Assembly (NCBI RefSeq): GCF_003610895.1
Contig: NZ_MCAS01000032.1
Location: 1 to 64,000, forward strand
Reading direction: 5' to 3'
Length of the DNA stretch: 64,000 nt
From: Paraburkholderia fungorum
Lineage (GTDB): Bacteria; Pseudomonadota; Gammaproteobacteria; Burkholderiales; Burkholderiaceae
Made by a program: the position numbers and the translations under genes. The notes under the pieces are model-generated. The model made no database searches. It worked only from the letters and a program-made list of their open reading frames with translations, and had not been told where the DNA came from. Below, piece by piece: positions 26,127 through 33,909 of the stretch. The number at the start of each line of letters is the position of its first letter. The first letter of the stretch is position 1.

Positions 26127-27200
26127 TTACTTGCACAGCAGGAGCAGACGCTCCTGATCCGTGCAGACGGCGCGCGGTTTTTGCGCGGCTTGCGCCGCCG
26201 TCGCGCTGATCGCCGCGCTCTTGTTCGCGAGACACGCGCGCAAATGTTTCTCCACCGGGCCGTAGTATTTCCACCCGCGCACGAGCGTGGGCAATTCGAG
26301 TTTGACCTGCTTCCACTTCGGATGCCCGTGTTCCTGAAGATTGTCGAAGTTGGCGCACAGCGAGTCGGCAAAATGATTCAGATTGCCGACGGTGTCGCGC
26401 AGACCGTAATCGTAGGTGACGAGAAAGGCCTTCACCGTCAACGTGGGGACGTCTTCCTTCAGCCAGTTCGGATAGCTGGTCGCGCGAATCGTGGCGGGAA
26501 AATAGGTCTGTTTGGCGCGGACGGTTTCGGGCGCGGCGGGGTCGGCCTTCAGAAGGCGGATCTGTTGCAGCAGTTCGGGGTTCATTTCGTTGAACAGGTT
26601 GGCCGGCTGCCCGACCACGATGATCGCCACGTCCACCTTCTTTACGATCAGCGCGGCCAGCGCGTCTTCGTTGCTCAGGTGCTGGACGTTCTGCTCGGGA
26701 ATGGCCTGTCCAAACATCAGGTGATAGAGGGTCGTGGCCGATTGGGCGGTGCCGCTGCCGATCAGGCCGACGCTGATGCTCTTGTCCTTGATGTCGGCGA
26801 GGGTTTTCATCGGCGAGTCCGCGCGCACCACGACGTTAATTTCCTCGTCATAGAGCGGCATGATGAGCCGTAGCGGCCGGATTGCCGTGCCGGCGTCGGC
26901 ATTGCCCGCGTTGGCCATATCGATGTAGGCCTGATACACGTCGGACTGCACCAGCGCGAGCTTTACGCCCGGCTCGAAGCGCATGCGCTGCACGTTTTCG
27001 GCCGAGCCTTTCGACGCCAGCACCTCCAGGTCGATGCCGGCCGGCTGGGCCACCCATTTCGACAGATCCTGGCCGATCTGAATATACGTACCCCGTTCCG
27101 GGCCCGTGACGATCTTGTAGTGCGCAGGCTCGGCGCTTGCCAACGAAGACATGAGCGTCAGCAACAGCCCCAGCGATCCCGCCAAAAGTCTCTTCAGCAT
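26127..27200 (-). CDS. TAXI-family TRAP transporter solute-binding protein (orphan)
   Basis: A 357-residue periplasmic protein with a signal peptide ending at SSLASAE. The mature start HYKIVTGPERGTYIQIG is the TAXI (TRAP-associated extracytoplasmic immunogenic) signature, with SKGSAENVQRM and VGLIGSGTAQSATTLY as further family segments. Such proteins deliver C4-dicarboxylates, glutamate-like or uncharacterised acids to a fused DctQM permease. No permease is adjacent, so it either uses a distant one or acts as a sensor. The C-terminal 30 residues hold two Cys (AVCTDQ, LLLCK) that could pair with those earlier in the chain. Confidence 0.87.
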   Translation of the reverse strand: MLKRLLAGSLGLLLTLMSSLASAEPAHYKIVTGPERGTYIQIGQDLSKWVAQPAGIDLEVLASKGSAENVQRMRFEPGVKLALVQSDVYQAYIDMANAGNADAGTAIRPLRLIMPLYDEEINVVVRADSPMKTLADIKDKSISVGLIGSGTAQSATTLYHLMFGQAIPEQNVQHLSNEDALAALIVKKVDVAIIVVGQPANLFNEMNPELLQQIRLLKADPAAPETVRAKQTYFPATIRATSYPNWLKEDVPTLTVKAFLVTYDYGLRDTVGNLNHFADSLCANFDNLQEHGHPKWKQVKLELPTLVRGWKYYGPVEKHLRACLANKSAAISATAAQAAQKPRAVCTDQERLLLLCK

Positions 27201-27401
27201 GGTCTATCTACCTGTCGGTCGGGTTGAACTGCCTCTCTCGCCCGCACACATGAAGCGCCGATGAGCCGGGCTGCCATCACATGTTCAATGCGCTGCGCAT
27301 GCCGTGTCCGTCTGTTGCCGCTCAGAGGACACGCGATCACCGATTGCAATCGGGCTTGCCATGATTCAGGCAGGCTCGCACGCGGCTACGAAAAAAAACG
27401 G

Positions 27402-28457
27402 CTATGAAATTCGGTATCCAAACGATTTATCGCCGACCGGACTGTCCAGCGCGGCGTGCGGCTTGAGCGGCGCCCAGCCTGTCTCGCGAATCACGAGTGC
27501 GAGGATCGTCTTCGCGGTGTCGTTGCCGGTGTCGATGGCGAGTGCCTCGTTGGCGTGCTGACGCGCGCAGTTCCACGATTGCTGCGCGGCACATGCTTGT
27601 GCTGCCTGCAGCGCCGTGTCGCGGCGCGCCGCGAGTGGCTTCACTTGCGCCGCCAGATCTTGTGCATCGGCGTTGCCGGGTTGCAGCGTTTGGATCGCGC
27701 CAAGCGCCGCTTGTGCCGCGGACAGATTGTTGGCCTGCAGCGCAAGACGCGCTGCCTGCAGTGCTTGAGCGGCATCGCGGAACTGCGGCACTACCGGTTT
27801 GGCGGGCGCGGCCACTGGCGGCGCGATAGGTGTGGCTGGAATCGCCGGTGCGGTTTTGCTGGGGTTGGCCGGATTGGTGAGAGCAGTGGGCCGGTTCGCG
27901 CTCGACTGGGTTGTCGACGAAGCGGGTGTGTACAGCGCAATCGTGCCGGTCGCCGTCCTGGCGTCTTGCGGATTGTCTGCCGTCTGCTCGGTGTTGCCGT
28001 TCTGCGATTCGCGCTCACCGCTGAATAGCGCATAAGCGCCATACGCTAGTCCGATTGCGCCAATGATCGCGATCGCGACCAGCACGCGGCGTATCGGGAA
28101 CATGGTGCGTCCGTCGGGCTGCGGTGGATGGGTGAGCGGTGGATCGGCACGCGGGGGCAGCGACGCGAGAACCGGCACTTGCATCGGCGGTTCGACAGGA
28201 ACGGCTTCATCAGTAATTGCAGTCTTCGCGGCGAGGTCGGTTTCGCTCGGGCGGGCCGGATCGAAGCCGCTTTTTTGCGCGGTCTTGCTCATCGCGCTGG
28301 CCCGGCTGCCGGGAATCACGGTGCGTTTGTGTGGGTCGCGCTCGAGTGGATGCACCGCGCCGCAATACGGACAATAGTCGACTTGCCGGTACAGAGCGCC
28401 GCCACAGCGTCTGCAGGGCATCGGAAAATCATGGCCGAGTATTGTCTGGGTGGACAT
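27402..28457 (-). CDS. Zinc-ribbon, single-TM protein with helical repeat C-terminus
   Basis: A 351-residue protein of unknown function. Near the N-terminus a zinc ribbon, CRRCGG...CPYCGA (two CxxC knuckles), lies within residues 15-40. One membrane helix (VLVAIAIIGAIGLAYGAYALF) follows near residues 128-148, then a Pro/Thr/Ala-rich linker. The last 130 residues form alanine-rich helices (ALQAARLALQANNLSAAQAAL, ARQHANEALAID) that look like degenerate TPR repeats, presumably periplasmic. The ATG at 28457 is chosen because the conserved zinc ribbon follows closely. It stands alone. Confidence 0.7.
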   Translation of the reverse strand: MSTQTILGHDFPMPCRRCGGALYRQVDYCPYCGAVHPLERDPHKRTVIPGSRASAMSKTAQKSGFDPARPSETDLAAKTAITDEAVPVEPPMQVPVLASLPPRADPPLTHPPQPDGRTMFPIRRVLVAIAIIGAIGLAYGAYALFSGERESQNGNTEQTADNPQDARTATGTIALYTPASSTTQSSANRPTALTNPANPSKTAPAIPATPIAPPVAAPAKPVVPQFRDAAQALQAARLALQANNLSAAQAALGAIQTLQPGNADAQDLAAQVKPLAARRDTALQAAQACAAQQSWNCARQHANEALAIDTGNDTAKTILALVIRETGWAPLKPHAALDSPVGDKSFGYRIS

Positions 28458-28627
28458 GCTGTGGACCCACCTGTGGAAAACAACATCGTTACGGCATGCT
28501 CCAGATCGCATTCAGGCAGGCATAACACCTGCGAAAGCCTGCGAAAACACGATCCACATGCGCTGGAGAGCCTTGGGACGCAAGTCCTCGCTTGCGGTGC
28601 CGCTGCTTGCAATATGTGGCGTTTCGC

Positions 28628-28651
28628 TGAGAACGTCAATCGACGTTCTCA
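28628..28651. promoter_or_regulatory. Perfect 10-bp inverted repeat upstream of the zinc-ribbon gene
   Basis: Arms TGAGAACGTC (28628-28637) and GACGTTCTCA (28642-28651) are exact reverse complements around the tetraloop AATC. There is no T tract on either side, which argues against a terminator. An operator is possible. Confidence 0.4.
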
Positions 28652-28843
28652 CCTACATCAGGTGCGGGAGAGCCCATTTGTAGGTACGACGAAACACTTC
28701 ATATGTCGGCAGAACGAACAGGCAGTGCGTTTTTTTCATACCGTTCGCGAAGTCATGGCGCGCAGACAATGGCGCGATCGCGGAATGGGCGGAAAAGAAT
28801 GGGCGGAAAGGAAGAGGGAAAAGAAAGGACGGCGATGAAACGG

Positions 28844-28877
28844 AACGAGGTCGAAGCCCATGGCGTTCGACCTCGTT
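28844..28877 (-). terminator. Hairpin after the DHA2 transporter gene
   Basis: A perfect 12-bp stem AACGAGGTCGAA/TTCGACCTCGTT with a 10-base loop lies 45 bases beyond the stop of the leftward transporter gene. The loop itself can pair (GCC/GGC), extending the stem. It is followed by CCGTTTC rather than a full T run, so efficiency is uncertain. Confidence 0.55.
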
Positions 28878-28921
28878 ATCAAGCGCTTGCAGAAAACGCG
28901 TGCTGCGAACGTGATACGGAA

Positions 28922-30469
28922 TCAGCGCTTGCGCAGCGGATGATCCTTCAGAAGCCACGCGAGTACGAAAGCCAGCACGACCACACAGGCCGCCGACAGA
29001 TACACCGTGTGCAACGCGCCGGCAAACGCCTGCAGATAATCGTCTCGCAGCGCTTGCGGCAACTGGTGGATGGCCGCCGGCCCAAGCGCGTGCGGCAATT
29101 CGGTGTCGGGCGGAATCAGCGTTGCGAGGCGCGCGGCGAGCCCGTTCGAAAACACCGCACCAAAACTGGCTACGCCGATCGAGCCGCCGATAGACCGGAA
29201 CAGCGTAGCGCCCGACGTGGCGACACCCATGTGTTTGAATTCGACCGTATTCTGCACGGCGAGAATCAGCACCTGCATCACCATGCCGAGGCCGCAACCC
29301 AGAATCCCCATGTCGACATACATCACATGAATGGGCGTGCTGATCTGCAGGCGCGCGAGCAGCAGCATCGCCACGGCCACGAGGAACGTGCCGGCGATCG
29401 GGAACATTCGGTACCTGCCGATCCTGCTGATCAGGCGGCCGGTCACCATCGACATCACGAACAGGCCGCCCATCATCGGCAGCATTTGCATGCCGGCTTG
29501 CGACGGCGTCGAACCTTTGACTACTTGCAGGTACAGCGGCAGGAACGTGACCGAGCCGAACAGCGACACGCCGATAATGAAGCCGATCAGGCTGCTCAGC
29601 AAAAACGTGCGCTGTTTGAAGAGTTCGAGCGGCATGATCGGCTCGACGGCAGTGCGCTCTTCATGGATGAAACCCCAGATCGCCACGAGCCCCATCCCCA
29701 GCGTGAACCACAACTGCGGCGACGACCATGGCAGGATCGTGCCACCCTGGCTGGTGAACAGGATGATGCAGGTGAGCGCGCCGGCGAGAAACGCGGCGCC
29801 CATGTAGTCGATGGTGTGCTTCACATGCCGCACGTGCGGTTTGAAAACCACGCCGATCACAATCAGCGAAATGATGCCGAGCGGCAGGTTGATATAGAAA
29901 ATCCAGCGCCATGACAGGTGCTCGACAAGAAAGCCGCCGAGCAGCGGCCCGACCACTGTTGCGAGACCGAACACGCCGCCGAATACACCCTGGAAGCGTC
30001 CGCGTTCCGCCGGCGGAATCACGTCCGCGATAGCGGCCATTGTCACGACCAGCAGACCGCCGCCGCCGAGTCCTTGCAGCGCGCGCAGCAGGATCAACTG
30101 GGTCATGTTCTGGGCGATGCCGCACAGCGCGGAGCCGACGAGGAACACCACGATCGCCGTCTGCAGCACGATCTTGCGGCCGAACAGATCGCCGAATTTG
30201 CCGTACAGCGGCACGACGATGGTCGAGGTGAGCAGGTAGGCGGTCACCACCCATGACAGGTTGTTGAGCCCGCCCAGTTCTCCGACGATGGTCGGCAGCG
30301 CGGTCGAGACAATTGTCTGGTCGAGCGCGGCGAGCAGCATCACCAGCAGCAACGCCGGAAACAGCAGCCGGATCGGCGGGTGGTCGGCTGCCTGTGGGCC
30401 GGACTGCACGTCCGGCTGCGCGTCTGGCTGCATGAGCGCGGCGGGTTGAGTCGTTGTCGATTGGGTCAT
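28922..30469 (-). CDS. DHA2-family (EmrB/QacA-like) MFS multidrug transporter
   Basis: A 515-residue proton-driven exporter with 14 predicted helices. The N-terminal DHA motif LDQTIVSTALPTIVGEL (TM1) and the loop GKFGDLFGRKIVL (motif A) are clear, as is the motif C segment GPLLGGFLVEHLSWRWIFYINLP. A 27-residue hydrophilic N-terminal tail precedes TM1. It is divergent from a TetR regulator 75 bases away, the usual layout of a drug-inducible efflux gene. There is no adjacent membrane-fusion or outer-membrane partner. Confidence 0.92.
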   Translation of the reverse strand: MTQSTTTQPAALMQPDAQPDVQSGPQAADHPPIRLLFPALLLVMLLAALDQTIVSTALPTIVGELGGLNNLSWVVTAYLLTSTIVVPLYGKFGDLFGRKIVLQTAIVVFLVGSALCGIAQNMTQLILLRALQGLGGGGLLVVTMAAIADVIPPAERGRFQGVFGGVFGLATVVGPLLGGFLVEHLSWRWIFYINLPLGIISLIVIGVVFKPHVRHVKHTIDYMGAAFLAGALTCIILFTSQGGTILPWSSPQLWFTLGMGLVAIWGFIHEERTAVEPIMPLELFKQRTFLLSSLIGFIIGVSLFGSVTFLPLYLQVVKGSTPSQAGMQMLPMMGGLFVMSMVTGRLISRIGRYRMFPIAGTFLVAVAMLLLARLQISTPIHVMYVDMGILGCGLGMVMQVLILAVQNTVEFKHMGVATSGATLFRSIGGSIGVASFGAVFSNGLAARLATLIPPDTELPHALGPAAIHQLPQALRDDYLQAFAGALHTVYLSAACVVVLAFVLAWLLKDHPLRKR

Positions 30470-30485
30470 GGCACCACGGTGTTGA

Positions 30486-30508
30486 AATTAATTAATTCGG
30501 AGATTAAT
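30486..30508. promoter_or_regulatory. ATTAAT-rich palindromic operator between the MFS and TetR genes
   Basis: The 75-base divergent gap has a 12-bp perfect palindrome AATTAATTAATT (30486-30497), overlapping an inverted repeat ATTAAT-N6-ATTAAT (30491-30508). It is strikingly AT-rich for this genome and sits where both promoters must lie, so it is the probable TetR operator. Confidence 0.6.
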
Positions 30509-30544
30509 ATATGCGACATCCAGTCACTAGTCAAATTGCATGCA

Positions 30545-31315
30545 ATGGCAAGGATTTCGCCAGATGAACAGGAAGTGAAGCGCGCGCCGCGTAGCAAGGT
30601 CGCTGCGAAGGCGCGAAAGCCTTCACAGCCGGGGGCGCCGGCCGCCGGGAGCGAACCGGCGCAGGCTGAATCCGCGCGGCGCCCCGGCAGGCCTTCCGGC
30701 TCGGCGCGTGGCCCGGAGCAGCGCAACCGCCTGCTGGACGCCGCGCTTGCCTTGTTCGCGCGGCAGGGCATCGTCGACACGACGCTTGGGGAGATTGCCC
30801 GTGAAGCGGGTTTCACGCCGGCGATGATGCATTACTACTTCAAGACGCGCGATCAACTGCTCGACGTGCTGATCGACGAGCGCTTCGCGCCGCTACGCGC
30901 GACGTTCGGCGTACCGTTTCAGGAAAACCCCGACGATCCGGTGGCGGCAATTACGCAACTCGCGCAGCGTCTGGTGCTGGTGGCGCGCGACTATCCTTGG
31001 TTTCCATCGCTGTGGGTGCGCGAAGTGATCAGCGACGGCGGCCTGCTACGCCAGCGCATGCATGAACGGTTCGGCGACACGCATCAGAAGGCGTCGCTGT
31101 CGGCCATCGCGCGCTGGCAGAAGGAAGGGCGCCTGAATGCGGGGCTGGAGCCGTCGCTGGTATTCGTCACGCTGCTAGGTCTGACGATTCTGCCGCTGGC
31201 CGCCTCGAAGCTGTGGCGCAACGATCCCGTGCGACGCAACATCGGCGGCGAGGAGATCGCCCGGCACGTGGTGGCCTTGCTGATGCATGGCGTCGGTCCC
31301 GGCAAGGCGGACTGA
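30545..31315 (+). CDS. TetR/AcrR family transcriptional regulator
   Basis: A 256-residue regulator. A basic, Pro/Ala-rich tail of about 55 residues precedes the TetR helix-turn-helix (RLLDAALALFARQG, then TLGEIAREAGFTPAMMHYYFKTRDQLL). The C-terminal ligand domain contains WFPSLWVREVISDGG and ends in hydrophobic helices. The extended basic tail may add DNA contacts. It is divergent from the DHA2 exporter, which it probably represses. The start at 30545 is the first Met after the operator; a later start within the tail cannot be excluded. Confidence 0.9.
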   Translation: MARISPDEQEVKRAPRSKVAAKARKPSQPGAPAAGSEPAQAESARRPGRPSGSARGPEQRNRLLDAALALFARQGIVDTTLGEIAREAGFTPAMMHYYFKTRDQLLDVLIDERFAPLRATFGVPFQENPDDPVAAITQLAQRLVLVARDYPWFPSLWVREVISDGGLLRQRMHERFGDTHQKASLSAIARWQKEGRLNAGLEPSLVFVTLLGLTILPLAASKLWRNDPVRRNIGGEEIARHVVALLMHGVGPGKAD

Positions 31316-31797
31316 CGCGTCAACTGACTCAATCAGGCGAGCTTGGTTGCAGTGGCTCGCGGTGGCTTGCAGTGACTGAACGCAGCCGCTGCGACCTCGC
31401 GCACACGATGCCGTCATCGCTGCGAATCACGTATCAGGTTCGCGCCACCCTTCCGATGCGGCGACAAAACGGGTGGACCCGACGAAAGCGCTGAGGCACG
31501 CAACGTGCTACCTGTGGGGTGGATGTGAACGCCGCGCGGGAAACACAACAGCGCGAGCGTCGCAAGAGAAACGAATGTCAGTAAGACGCCAGGCGGCCAG
31601 CGTGGTGCACACGGGTTGATATCGGCAGCCGCGGCGAATCGGGTATCGGTATCTGGCTGCCGGAGCAGGGGTGCCGAGGGTGGTTTTTTCATCGGCGTGC
31701 AATTTTGGCGCGTTACCTTGCGCACGCGTTGCGCTCAGCTCACGTTTTACAATCGCGGGCCTGTATGCAACTCGACGCACGAAATCGAGTCGGAGCC
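31316..31797. other. Intergenic region without a convincing gene
   Basis: This 482-base gap lies between the TetR gene and the response regulator, both rightward. A leftward open frame (31414-31689) would encode a short protein with one hydrophobic stretch, but it has no good ribosome-binding site, no recognisable family and Pro/Ser/Arg-rich ends, so I leave it uncalled. I see no hairpin terminator of note for the TetR gene. Confidence 0.4.
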
Positions 31798-32310
31798 ATG
31801 GACAGCAATACCGCAGCCGCGCAAATCGGCGGCACACAGCAGGACGATACGTTGGCCGCGTCTAACGGCCTAACCGGTTTTATTGAGCAACAACAGAACA
31901 TGAACGGAGTATTGAGACTCGATCAGGCCACGATCGTGCTCGTCGAAGACGACCCGGACAGCCGGGAATCACTGACCTTGCTACTCGAGGCGGAAGGGGC
32001 GCATGTCGTCGCGGTGGCGGATGCGGAAGCGGGTGTCGAAGCGGCGCTGCGGCTGTTGCCTGATGCCGTGGTGTGCGACCTCGAATTGCCGGCCATGGAC
32101 GGTTTTTACCTGATCCAGCGGCTGCGCGATCACGAGATTCGCGGCGACCATGCGCCTTCGGTGGCCGTGGCGCTCACGGGCCATACCGACGACGCTTACC
32201 GTTTGCGCAGCATCGGCGAAGGCTTCCAACATTTCATGACCAAGCCGGCGTTGCCGGAAGACCTCGTGACCCTGTTGCACGACGCGATCGACGCCCGCGC
32301 GGCGGGCTGA
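31798..32310 (+). CDS. Stand-alone response regulator (REC only)
   Basis: A 170-residue protein whose only domain is a receiver, about residues 42-165. Key residues are visible: the acidic pair in VLVEDDPDSR (50-52), phospho-acceptor Asp94 in VVCDLELPAMDGF, Thr127 in ALTGHT and Lys149 in FMTKP. There is no output domain, so it acts through protein contact or in a phosphorelay. A 40-residue N-terminal extension is of low complexity; GGAG before the ATG at 31798 supports that start, with MNGVLRLD a later alternative. No kinase is adjacent. Confidence 0.88.
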   Translation: MDSNTAAAQIGGTQQDDTLAASNGLTGFIEQQQNMNGVLRLDQATIVLVEDDPDSRESLTLLLEAEGAHVVAVADAEAGVEAALRLLPDAVVCDLELPAMDGFYLIQRLRDHEIRGDHAPSVAVALTGHTDDAYRLRSIGEGFQHFMTKPALPEDLVTLLHDAIDARAAG

Positions 32311-32451
32311 CCGATTTCGGGTGCGGGTGGCGGTGGCTTGCCATGCCGCCAGATCTTCGGGGGCGGCAGGTTTTCGCGCGGCGGCAAACTGTCTGCAATC
32401 AGGTGGCAAATCCAATTGCCACCGTTGCAGTTTGTTTCCGTTCGTTTTCTG

Positions 32452-33030
32452 TTATTTCGCGGCGGCGACCGGTGCTGCGGCACCTGCGTTGACCGCCTCC
32501 ACTGCCTGACAGGCGGAACACAGTCCCTTCAGTTCGATTTCGTCGCTGGCGAGGCGGTAGCCTGCGTCTTCGATTTGTGCGACGAGCGCCTGGCGCAGTT
32601 TGGGTTGATGCAGTTCGGTGACGTTGCCGCATTGCTGACAGACCACCAGAATGCCGTGCTGGCACTGGGTGAGGTCGTGGCAGACGGTGAACGCATTGAT
32701 CGACTCGATGCGGTGGACGAGCCCTGCCGAGAGCAGAAAATCGAGCGCCCGATAAACCGTGGGCGGCGCCGAGCCGGGGTGGATCTGGCGCATATCGTCC
32801 AGCAAGGAATACGCCTTGGTCGCGCGGCCGGAATTTAACAGCAATTCGAGCACTTTGCGGCGGATTGGCGTGAGTTTCTCGCCGCGTTCGCGGCAATATT
32901 CTTCCGCAAGAGTCAGGGCGGCTTCCTGCGATGCGCCGTGGCCACCATGCGTGTGCCCCGGCTCATGATGATGAGCGGATGCGGCAAGGGTGGCTTTTTC
33001 GGCGGTCGCGGCGGGCTTGGCGGTCTTCAT
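32452..33030 (-). CDS. zur: Fur family regulator, Zur type, with His-rich N-terminus
   Basis: A 192-residue Fur-family repressor most like the zinc sensor Zur. The winged helix spans about residues 48-112 (LTPIRRKVLELLLNSGRATKAYSLLDDM..., PPTVYRALDFLLSAGLVHRIES). The dimerisation domain has structural-zinc motifs CQQC (131-134) and CSAC (171-174), and FTVCHD carries further ligands. Unusually, the N-terminus has six His between residues 20 and 31 (HHHEPGHTHGGH). No znuABC gene is adjacent. The Zur rather than Fur assignment rests on the second CxxC and overall length; confidence in subtype is moderate. Confidence 0.85.
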   Translation of the reverse strand: MKTAKPAATAEKATLAASAHHHEPGHTHGGHGASQEAALTLAEEYCRERGEKLTPIRRKVLELLLNSGRATKAYSLLDDMRQIHPGSAPPTVYRALDFLLSAGLVHRIESINAFTVCHDLTQCQHGILVVCQQCGNVTELHQPKLRQALVAQIEDAGYRLASDEIELKGLCSACQAVEAVNAGAAAPVAAAK

Positions 33031-33130
33031 GCGTCGATTATAAAGGCCATTGTGCTTCGCTGTGCCGGCGCGCGGTGCGCGTGCCGGTCACGCTCGGGCG
33101 CCGCCGCGCGGCATGAGGCCGTGGTTGGGT

Positions 33131-33757
33131 TCAAGTCAGCGGGAAATCGACGTATTTCCTGAAACCCGCGCGCGTCGCAATCCGCGAATACCAGCGCTCC
33201 AGATTCGGCAGCGGGGGACGCTCGACGCCGTCCAGCCCGAACCAGCGTTTCGCGTACGCGCCGATCACGATATCGGCGAGCGTGAACTTCTCGCCTTCGA
33301 GGAAGAAGCGGCCTTGCAGATGGTTATCCAGCAGGCGCCACAGCAAGGTGACCGCGTCGATGTCCGTGGCGAGTCTGGCGGCGTCGCGCTTGTCGGCGGG
33401 CGTGCGTACGAGAGCCCAGAACACCGGCTTTTCCGTGGGTTGCAGCGTGGTGAGCGACCAGTCGAGCCAGCGGTCGATACTTGCGCGCAGTTTCGGCTCG
33501 GACGGATAGAGCAGGCTCGATTCGCCGTATTGCAGCACCAGATAGCGCAGGATCGAGTTCGATTCCCACAGCACGAAGTCGTCGTCGACCAGGGTCGGAA
33601 TCTTGCCGGTCGGGTTCATTGCCAGATAGTCGGGCTCGTTATTGCGGCCGAATTGCAGGCCCGCGTCGATGCGTTCGTACGGCAGCACCAGTTCGTCGCA
33701 GCACCACAAGACTTTCTGTACATTGACCGAGTTGGCGCGTCCCCAGATCGTAATCAT
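33131..33757 (-). CDS. Glutathione S-transferase family protein
   Basis: A 208-residue GST. The thioredoxin-like N-terminal domain begins MITIWGRANSVNVQKVLWCCDELVL, with the cis-Pro motif GKIPTLVDD and the gamma-glutamyl-binding WESNSILRYL at about residues 65-74. The C-terminal helical domain carries FTLADIVIG, the N-capping box motif. Ser10, in the RANSVNVQK motif, is in the place of the catalytic Ser of beta/theta-like GSTs. The start is the ATG at 33757. It is divergent from the NERD-helicase gene and not visibly part of a pathway. Confidence 0.92.
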   Translation of the reverse strand: MITIWGRANSVNVQKVLWCCDELVLPYERIDAGLQFGRNNEPDYLAMNPTGKIPTLVDDDFVLWESNSILRYLVLQYGESSLLYPSEPKLRASIDRWLDWSLTTLQPTEKPVFWALVRTPADKRDAARLATDIDAVTLLWRLLDNHLQGRFFLEGEKFTLADIVIGAYAKRWFGLDGVERPPLPNLERWYSRIATRAGFRKYVDFPLT

Positions 33758-33909
33758 CCGGCAAATCCTTTTTTTACATTTACGGTTGGCAAGCCGCGCG
33801 AGGTGCGCGGCGTTCAGCCAGTAACGATACACGATGCGGCTCGGTTTGCGCGCCGGCAACGCGTGGGCGTTGCGTACAATGAGCGCACCCGAATACGACG
33901 AGGCACCGC

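Larger units (their letters stand above)
28458..28921. other. Intergenic region with two inverted repeats
   Basis: This 464-base gap between two leftward genes holds the terminator-like stem at 28844-28877 and a second perfect inverted repeat, TGAGAACGTC-AATC-GACGTTCTCA, at 28628-28651. The latter lies about 170 bases upstream of the zinc-ribbon gene and could be an operator or an attenuator-like hairpin. A purine-rich run (28790-28840) separates them. No open frame here has recognisable homology. Confidence 0.55.

Noticed and set aside
28450..28683. Rightward small open frame upstream of the zinc-ribbon gene
   Set aside because: It contains the 10-bp inverted repeat, lacks a start signal and has no recognised motif.
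31414..31725. Leftward small open frame with one hydrophobic segment
   Set aside because: No ribosome-binding site, a poor GTG or internal ATG start and no recognisable family; it cannot be told from chance in a 480-base gap.
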